From CAZUXE01 sp964624585 (GTDB lineage Bacteria; Hydrothermota; Tepidihabitantia; B3-TA06), in assembly GCA_964624585.1 (NCBI GenBank), contig CAZUXE010000020.1:1-26145 (forward strand): 26,145 nucleotides of DNA. The letters run 5' to 3'. The position numbers were made by a program, and so were the translations under genes. The notes below the pieces were generated by a model that saw only the letters and a list, made by a program, of their open reading frames with translations, was not told where the DNA came from and ran no database searches. Shown here in pieces: positions 21,942 to 26,145 of this stretch (the first letter of the stretch is position 1; every line of letters starts with the position of its first letter).

Positions 21942-21969
21942 ATTATACAACTTAGAACCCCATAGTCAA
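21942..21969 (-). promoter_or_regulatory. Sigma70-type promoter giving a leaderless DUF5752-treT mRNA
   Basis: Minus strand: TTGACT (21969-21964), 16-bp spacer, perfect TATAAT (21947-21942), then six nucleotides to GTG at 21935. Confidence 0.75.
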
Positions 21970-22226
21970 GCCATACTCCCCCAACAGTGCAACAGCTATT
22001 GATATTACATAAACGAAGCAGATATAAGCAGTTCAGCAAAGAAGCTAAACCGCAGGATTTTCTTTAAGCATTAGATTCATTTCTCATCTAAGTTGTTATC
22101 ATAAAACTTGTTAGATAGATTTTAGATTTATTACAGTCCGATGGAAAGAAGATATTGTAGGCTAAAACTTCATTCCCAAGAACAATCTATATCAATTTAA
22201 GCTGAAGCCAATTTTCAGCAACGGGC

Positions 22227-22562
22227 TTAATCTTCAGAAGTAGTTTTCTTGGGTTTAAGAAGGTTAAGGATAAGAAATATTTTTTGCAGTACCGCAATGG
22301 TAACAGTAACGTACAAAGCTCCTAAAAGGAAGACCGAAAATACCAAAATAGCTGAAATATCGTGCAGAAGCCCGGCAGCCATCAAAAATGGCGCTACTAT
22401 ATAACCAATAAGAAAGAATAAAACTAAGGTTAAGAGCAGTTGTATGCGGCTCTTAACCTGTCCTCCACCGCTAAATTTCGAAAGTAGAGAAATTAACAGT
22501 AACAAATTAACCGCCATAACTACGATAGCAGAAACACTTAAAATATAGGCAAATATTGTCAT
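22227..22562 (-). CDS. Small three-helix membrane protein, unknown
   Basis: The 111-residue protein has three predicted membrane helices (about 4-29, 41-65 and 68-98), with a short basic stretch between the first two and a charged C-terminal tail (KPKKTTSED). I recognise no family. Its ATG overlaps the stop of the Roadblock gene (ATGA, 22559-22562), and GGAGGAG lies inside that upstream gene, so it is made together with the Roadblock protein. It may be the membrane anchor or target of the soluble pair (inference). Confidence 0.7.
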   Translation of the reverse strand: MTIFAYILSVSAIVVMAVNLLLLISLLSKFSGGGQVKSRIQLLLTLVLFFLIGYIVAPFLMAAGLLHDISAILVFSVFLLGALYVTVTIAVLQKIFLILNLLKPKKTTSED

Positions 22563-23152
22563 TCTGCTCCTCCTTTTTTATTTTTCATATTATCAACAAC
22601 TTGTTTTTTTAATACCACCCTCATTTTTGCAGCAAGCTGTTTCGCTCTTTTCCCATCAATAAAAAAGCTTGCATACTCTTCTATTTCTTTGCATGCTTTA
22701 TGTAAATCCCTAGATGTAGACTTAGCAGCGGCAAGTATTTCCAAAGGTTTCTCAGATTGCTCTCCCAAAATTTCAACACATATCTTCTGTAAACGTTCCA
22801 CAGGTTCTTCTTCTTTCTGCAAAAAGTTATCTATTCCAGCAATACACCGCTTAACAGCTTCCTGAAGCAAAAACATATTAACGTCTGGGGTACACAGAAG
22901 CAATAAAAATCCTGAAGTAAGTTTCCAAACCCCGACCCTACCCTTTTCATAGGTTAGATATATCTCTTCTGCATCACCACCTTCGGCATCTATTCCCCGC
23001 AAAGCCAAAGACACTAAATCTAAGACCTGTTCTACAGAAACATCTTCAACACTTCCGTCTTGAAAACTTTCAATAAGTCCTCCTTCTGGATTGGCCAAAA
23101 ATGCCCCTTTAACTCCATGTGTCCGCTTAAGATACTCCAATCGAGCTTTCAT
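22559..23152 (-). CDS. Roadblock/LC7-like protein with helical C-terminal extension
   Basis: The first 95 or so residues fit the Roadblock/LC7 (MglB-like) alpha/beta fold: GVKGAFLANPEGGLIESF, a helix covering VSVEQVLDLVSLALRGI, strands EEIYLTYEKGRVGVWKL and FLLLLCT, and helix NMFLLQEAVKRC. Roadblock proteins act as scaffolds or regulators of small GTPases; none is encoded in this window. Residues about 105-190 form a helical extension of no recognised family, ending in a Lys-rich tail. The start ATG at 23152 overlaps the previous stop (ATGA). Family assignment is by fold pattern. Confidence 0.6.
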   Translation of the reverse strand: MKARLEYLKRTHGVKGAFLANPEGGLIESFQDGSVEDVSVEQVLDLVSLALRGIDAEGGDAEEIYLTYEKGRVGVWKLTSGFLLLLCTPDVNMFLLQEAVKRCIAGIDNFLQKEEEPVERLQKICVEILGEQSEKPLEILAAAKSTSRDLHKACKEIEEYASFFIDGKRAKQLAAKMRVVLKKQVVDNMKNKKGGAE

Positions 23153-23925
23153 TGACTTATGTCCTTTAGGTATAATTCTATTTTTTGTCCAATAGAAGCA
23201 GCTGAAGCGCTCTTATCTATAGTTGTTCCAAGAAAATTTTCACCATCAGGGTGCAAAAGCAATTTACAGTTTGAAGCAATTACAGCCCCGTGAAGAAATT
23301 TTCCCAAATTCCACGCCATACTGATACTTTGAGCTACATTACCACTATAAGCCGTACTAATTCGACAAAAATTTTCCCTTTCCTCATCAATACTTCTAAT
23401 ATCCAAAGCTGCGCCATCCGGCGAAACTTCAATACACCCCTTAACCCCTGGCAACTTTGAAATTGCATCCATCGCAGGTTCGGTATTATCTTTGCTTGAA
23501 GTAAATTGCTGAGGCGATTGTGATAAGTCCGCAGGACGCTGCAGATTACACTCTTGAATTATAGCATCGGTAAGTTTATCAGGATGAAAAGGATAAGTAA
23601 ATACTTTGCTTACACCTAATTCACCCAACACTTTTATTTCATTCTCAGCCAAAGTGTCGAAACTAAGCGAAATCATGAATATCGGAATAGATAGCTGCCT
23701 ACAGTAATCACAAAGTGTCGTACAAGTTAACCTGAAGGTTTCAAGATCAGTTGAAAGTATAACAACACAGTTAGGCTTAGTTTCTTTGATTATAGAAATA
23801 GTATCCAGAGAAACCTTTTTTTGCGAATTTAACTGTATGCCCCTTTTTTCTATCGCATTGTAGAGCGAATAAAGCTCTAGCGATACTTCCGATGGTATAT
23901 TATTTTCTATCAGCAAAATATTCAT
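23149..23925 (-). CDS. Degenerate receiver domain fused to a Roadblock-like domain
   Basis: The 258-residue protein begins with a CheY-like domain (MNILLIENNI to about 125) but lacks the phosphorylation residues: the acidic pair is E7-N8-N9, the acceptor Asp position in PNCVVIL is L57, and the Lys of 'KPF' is Tyr (TYPF, Y111). After a polar linker (about 130-148) comes a second domain (LPGVKGCIEVSPDGAALDI to the end) with Roadblock/LC7 pattern. So it is probably a phosphorylation-independent signalling scaffold (inference). The start is ATG at 23925 with GAGGAG 4 nt ahead; the longer frame to 23985 extends past the promoter. First gene of a three-gene coupled operon. Confidence 0.65.
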   Translation of the reverse strand: MNILLIENNIPSEVSLELYSLYNAIEKRGIQLNSQKKVSLDTISIIKETKPNCVVILSTDLETFRLTCTTLCDYCRQLSIPIFMISLSFDTLAENEIKVLGELGVSKVFTYPFHPDKLTDAIIQECNLQRPADLSQSPQQFTSSKDNTEPAMDAISKLPGVKGCIEVSPDGAALDIRSIDEERENFCRISTAYSGNVAQSISMAWNLGKFLHGAVIASNCKLLLHPDGENFLGTTIDKSASAASIGQKIELYLKDISQ

Positions 23926-23953
23926 CCGTCTCCTCAATGAAAATACTGCAGGG

Positions 23954-23981
23954 AGTATAACAAAAACACCAGCTATGTCAA
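23954..23981 (-). promoter_or_regulatory. Sigma70-type promoter of the receiver-Roadblock operon
   Basis: Minus strand: TTGACA (23981-23976), 16-bp spacer, TATACT (23959-23954). Transcription should start near 23947, leaving a 22-nt leader with GAGGAG before the ATG at 23925. Confidence 0.75.
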
Positions 23982-24051
23982 GCAATTTCCAAGATACATA
24001 AAGTTAGAGAGCAGGCCAAAATAAGCAATGCCGTCTGATTAAGTAAAACCC

Positions 24052-26070
24052 TTATTTAGAGTTTTTCACCGTTTTAGTATCATCAGGTACATCAACAGCG
24101 CAGCGAAAACCAACGCAAGGATAGCTAGAGCTTGGTTTTCCACCTATTCTTGCATAACGATTCTGCCATTCTTTTTCATATTTGTAACAACCGCCACGAT
24201 GTACCTTTATATCACCTGTTTCCGGTCCCTTTGGATCAATTGTATCGGCTAGATTATATCTAGCTTGCCAATCTGCAACCCATTCAAAAACATTACCTAC
24301 TAAATCATAACAATCGTCGTAATTCTTACCTTTCTCAAAAGAACCCACCGGAGCTACAAATTCGTAACCGTCAAGCTTACCTTCTTCTCCCCAATTACAA
24401 TAGTCATCATGCCATTCGTTTCCCCATGGATATTTAGTTGAACCTGAATTACTAGCTACACACTCCCATTCAGCTTCTGTAGGTAAACGCTTTCCTGCCC
24501 ATTTGGCATAAGCCACAGCTCCGTACCAACTTACGTAATACACAGGATAGTTCTCATATCCTTTACGAACCACATATTTACCATCTTCAAAAAGAATATT
24601 AGGATAACTGCTTTCATCAAGCCAATATGAACCGCCTTCTTTCTGATTTCCCATCTCGTTAAGGAATTTACAATACTTAGCGTTAGTTACTTCATATTTG
24701 TCAATAAAAAAGCTCTTTCTAAGGAGAACCTTGCGAACAGGCGAACTAGCCACATCATTACTATCACCCATATTAAATAACCTGTCATTATCAGAATACA
24801 CTAACTCCATTTCCAAAGGAGGAATAATTATTGGCCAATAGCGATTTATATTATCTGTAAACTCTTTACCTGTAATGACTAATTCTTTGTCAATATCCAA
24901 ACCACTGAGGCGCGACAAAATATCTATGGCTGTTTTAGAGTCCTTATGTTCAGCATTTTTGAACTCTGCAAGAAAATTAGCAATCAAATCCGCTTTACCT
25001 GATTTGTCCACAATCTTTGCCCAAAAATAAGGCGCTAACTGATAACCCTTATAACCAACCGGTGTGTCTTCATTTAGGGCCTTCGATATTCCAGCAGCAG
25101 AAAATTTTTCATCCTCATTCATATCGCCATACGCAAGCCAATTTTTAAGGTTATAAATGGCGCTTGAATCCTCCAATGCAACCCGTGAAGAGAACCTATT
25201 AAACCGATCAGGAAATAATAACTTTTGTATTTCAAAAGAAAGATAATTTGCCAGCCCATCACCAATCCAACGGGTAGTAGAATCCTCATCATAAATATCA
25301 TAATTGATATCTAAGGATACTTCAACCCACTCATGAGGAATTACATGTTGCAACGACATTCTACAATAATCCGTTTGCTTTAAGGCTATGCCATAACCTC
25401 CTATAGTCCATCCCAACATCAACCTATCAACAAGATATATCTTGAAAGGATGAAGCCTTAGCCCGCTTTTATTATGAATTATCTTCTCCTCTTCTTGAAA
25501 TACCTTTATTATTTCTTTCGCCCTCTCCTTTTGCCCTTCTTGATAAAGAACCCTTATTATACCTTTTTTTATTTCCAGCAAACCGTCGCCAATTTCAAAC
25601 TCAAAATCCAGCACACCATTATCGTATTTTAACAACCAAGGAGTTACATCGTCTCCATAGAGATAAGACATAACTTCAACTTTGTCTTGAATATGATGAA
25701 CTGAAAATTCCATCTCTCCATCCGCATCATCAGAAGGAATATTAAATAATATCTCACCGTTACTATCGCTTACCTCATGAAAAACAACATGCGACTTTGT
25801 AGTTATATCACATGAAAGACCTTGCACCCCTTGATTAAGGCTATCGTAAAATTGAATTAAGACTGGAAGACTATCCGGCAATAGTTCTATACTTTCAACA
25901 CTTTCAACAATTTCATGATTAACCGCACTAAAAATGAAGGTTGGTTTTTCAGGAGAAATAATTGCATGTTCACTTACAACATAAGCCGCAAAGCTAACTG
26001 AAGTTAATATAAAAAATAAGAACAAACTATTCTGCAAACATTTCCCTTTGCTTTGTTTTCTAAAACCCAT
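24052..26070 (-). CDS. Secreted chimera: degenerate peptidase-MA-like domain plus SUMF1/FGE-like domain
   Basis: The 672-residue protein has a signal sequence with an extended basic lead (hydrophobic core about 14-28), a beta-rich region (about 60-140) and a central domain resembling gluzincin metallopeptidases: HEWVE at 246-250 where HExxH is expected, and WIGDGLANYL (D271) where the third-ligand motif usually has Glu. From M421 it is a formylglycine-generating-enzyme/sulfatase-modifying-factor domain: FFIDKYEVTNAKYCKFL, PVYYVSWYGAVAYAKWAGKRLPTEAEWE, YPWGN, YDLVGNVFEWVADW, RGGCY and GFRCA. The two active-site cysteines of true FGE align with Y631 and Q636, so it is unlikely to modify sulfatases and may bind ligand. 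GGAGGAG precedes the ATG. I find no clear promoter in the remaining 75 bp. Confidence 0.8.
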   Translation of the reverse strand: MGFRKQSKGKCLQNSLFLFFILTSVSFAAYVVSEHAIISPEKPTFIFSAVNHEIVESVESIELLPDSLPVLIQFYDSLNQGVQGLSCDITTKSHVVFHEVSDSNGEILFNIPSDDADGEMEFSVHHIQDKVEVMSYLYGDDVTPWLLKYDNGVLDFEFEIGDGLLEIKKGIIRVLYQEGQKERAKEIIKVFQEEEKIIHNKSGLRLHPFKIYLVDRLMLGWTIGGYGIALKQTDYCRMSLQHVIPHEWVEVSLDINYDIYDEDSTTRWIGDGLANYLSFEIQKLLFPDRFNRFSSRVALEDSSAIYNLKNWLAYGDMNEDEKFSAAGISKALNEDTPVGYKGYQLAPYFWAKIVDKSGKADLIANFLAEFKNAEHKDSKTAIDILSRLSGLDIDKELVITGKEFTDNINRYWPIIIPPLEMELVYSDNDRLFNMGDSNDVASSPVRKVLLRKSFFIDKYEVTNAKYCKFLNEMGNQKEGGSYWLDESSYPNILFEDGKYVVRKGYENYPVYYVSWYGAVAYAKWAGKRLPTEAEWECVASNSGSTKYPWGNEWHDDYCNWGEEGKLDGYEFVAPVGSFEKGKNYDDCYDLVGNVFEWVADWQARYNLADTIDPKGPETGDIKVHRGGCYKYEKEWQNRYARIGGKPSSSYPCVGFRCAVDVPDDTKTVKNSK

Positions 26071-26145
26071 AGTATTCTCCTCCGTAAAATAGGCTAAACT
26101 AACTTTTCAAATTAAAGAATATCATTCTAATAATCCTTCAGGGAG

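Noticed and set aside
21936..21950. TTG start of the DUF5752 gene at 21950
   Set aside because: This start lies ahead of and across the -10 box TATAAT, so it would not be in the mRNA; the in-frame GTG at 21935 coincides with the expected transcription start.
23926..23985. Twenty-residue hydrophobic extension of the receiver-Roadblock protein
   Set aside because: It looks like a signal peptide but extends upstream over the -10 box and past the transcription start.
24052..26070. Active formylglycine-generating enzyme
   Set aside because: The two catalytic cysteine positions are Tyr and Gln, and no sulfatase gene is nearby.

Overview
The window reads as one stretch of chromosome from an AT-rich, diderm (Gram-negative-type) bacterium. 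LolA, a LolB-like outer-membrane lipoprotein, a probable outer-membrane beta-barrel and two secreted proteins with type IX secretion (T9SS)-style C-terminal sorting domains point to the outer membrane. DUF4438, TreT with DUF5752, an archaeal-type NikR and T9SS tails together suggest a little-cultivated lineage (WOR-3/Stahlbacteria, Cloacimonetes or similar). That placement is inference. I see no phage, insertion sequence or CRISPR array; it looks like ordinary chromosome.

Layout. (1) 1-143, minus: the 5' end of an ion channel gene cut by the window edge. (2) 345-4206, plus: one tight operon of lolA, a hotdog thioesterase, rimO, an outer-membrane beta-barrel and a LolB-like lipoprotein. (3) 4404-5321, minus: DUF4438. 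(4) 5789-8056, plus: a secreted FG-GAP repeat protein. (5) 8121-9500, minus: DUF6504, a coiled-coil membrane protein and an alkyltransferase-like (ATL) protein. (6) 9650-12622, plus: tRNA-Lys(CUU) and a secreted subtilase. (7) 12750-15209, plus: a radical SAM DNA repair/modification protein, NikR and a small unknown gene. (8) tRNA-Asn(GUU), minus. (9) 15926-21935: otsA-otsB-zinc-ribbon membrane protein (minus), a small heat-shock protein (plus) and DUF5752-treT (minus), together a trehalose and stress island. (10) 22227-23925, minus: a translationally coupled operon of degenerate receiver-Roadblock fusion, Roadblock protein and 3-TM membrane protein. (11) 24052-26070, minus: a secreted chimera of a degenerate metallopeptidase-like domain and a sulfatase-modifying-factor-like domain.

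Regulatory signals are unusually legible. Fourteen sigma70-type promoters can be read by eye. All have TTGAC[A/T] as the -35 box, and twelve have a 16-bp spacer. In four cases the -10 box lies 5 or 6 nt from the start codon, and in a fifth 9 nt, so those mRNAs should be leaderless or nearly so. These promoters also correct five over-extended gene starts (DUF4438, NikR, Hsp20, DUF5752 and the receiver-Roadblock gene).

Main curiosities: leaderless genes with a rigid 16-bp promoter spacer; a subtilase whose catalytic Asp and His are separated by about 385 residues containing Asp-box-like repeats; a two-domain secreted protein in which both enzyme-like domains have lost key catalytic residues; the degenerate receiver/Roadblock/membrane operon; two trehalose routes around a small heat-shock gene; and a 13-bp GTGTTACGG tandem repeat with a degenerate relative 15 kb away.
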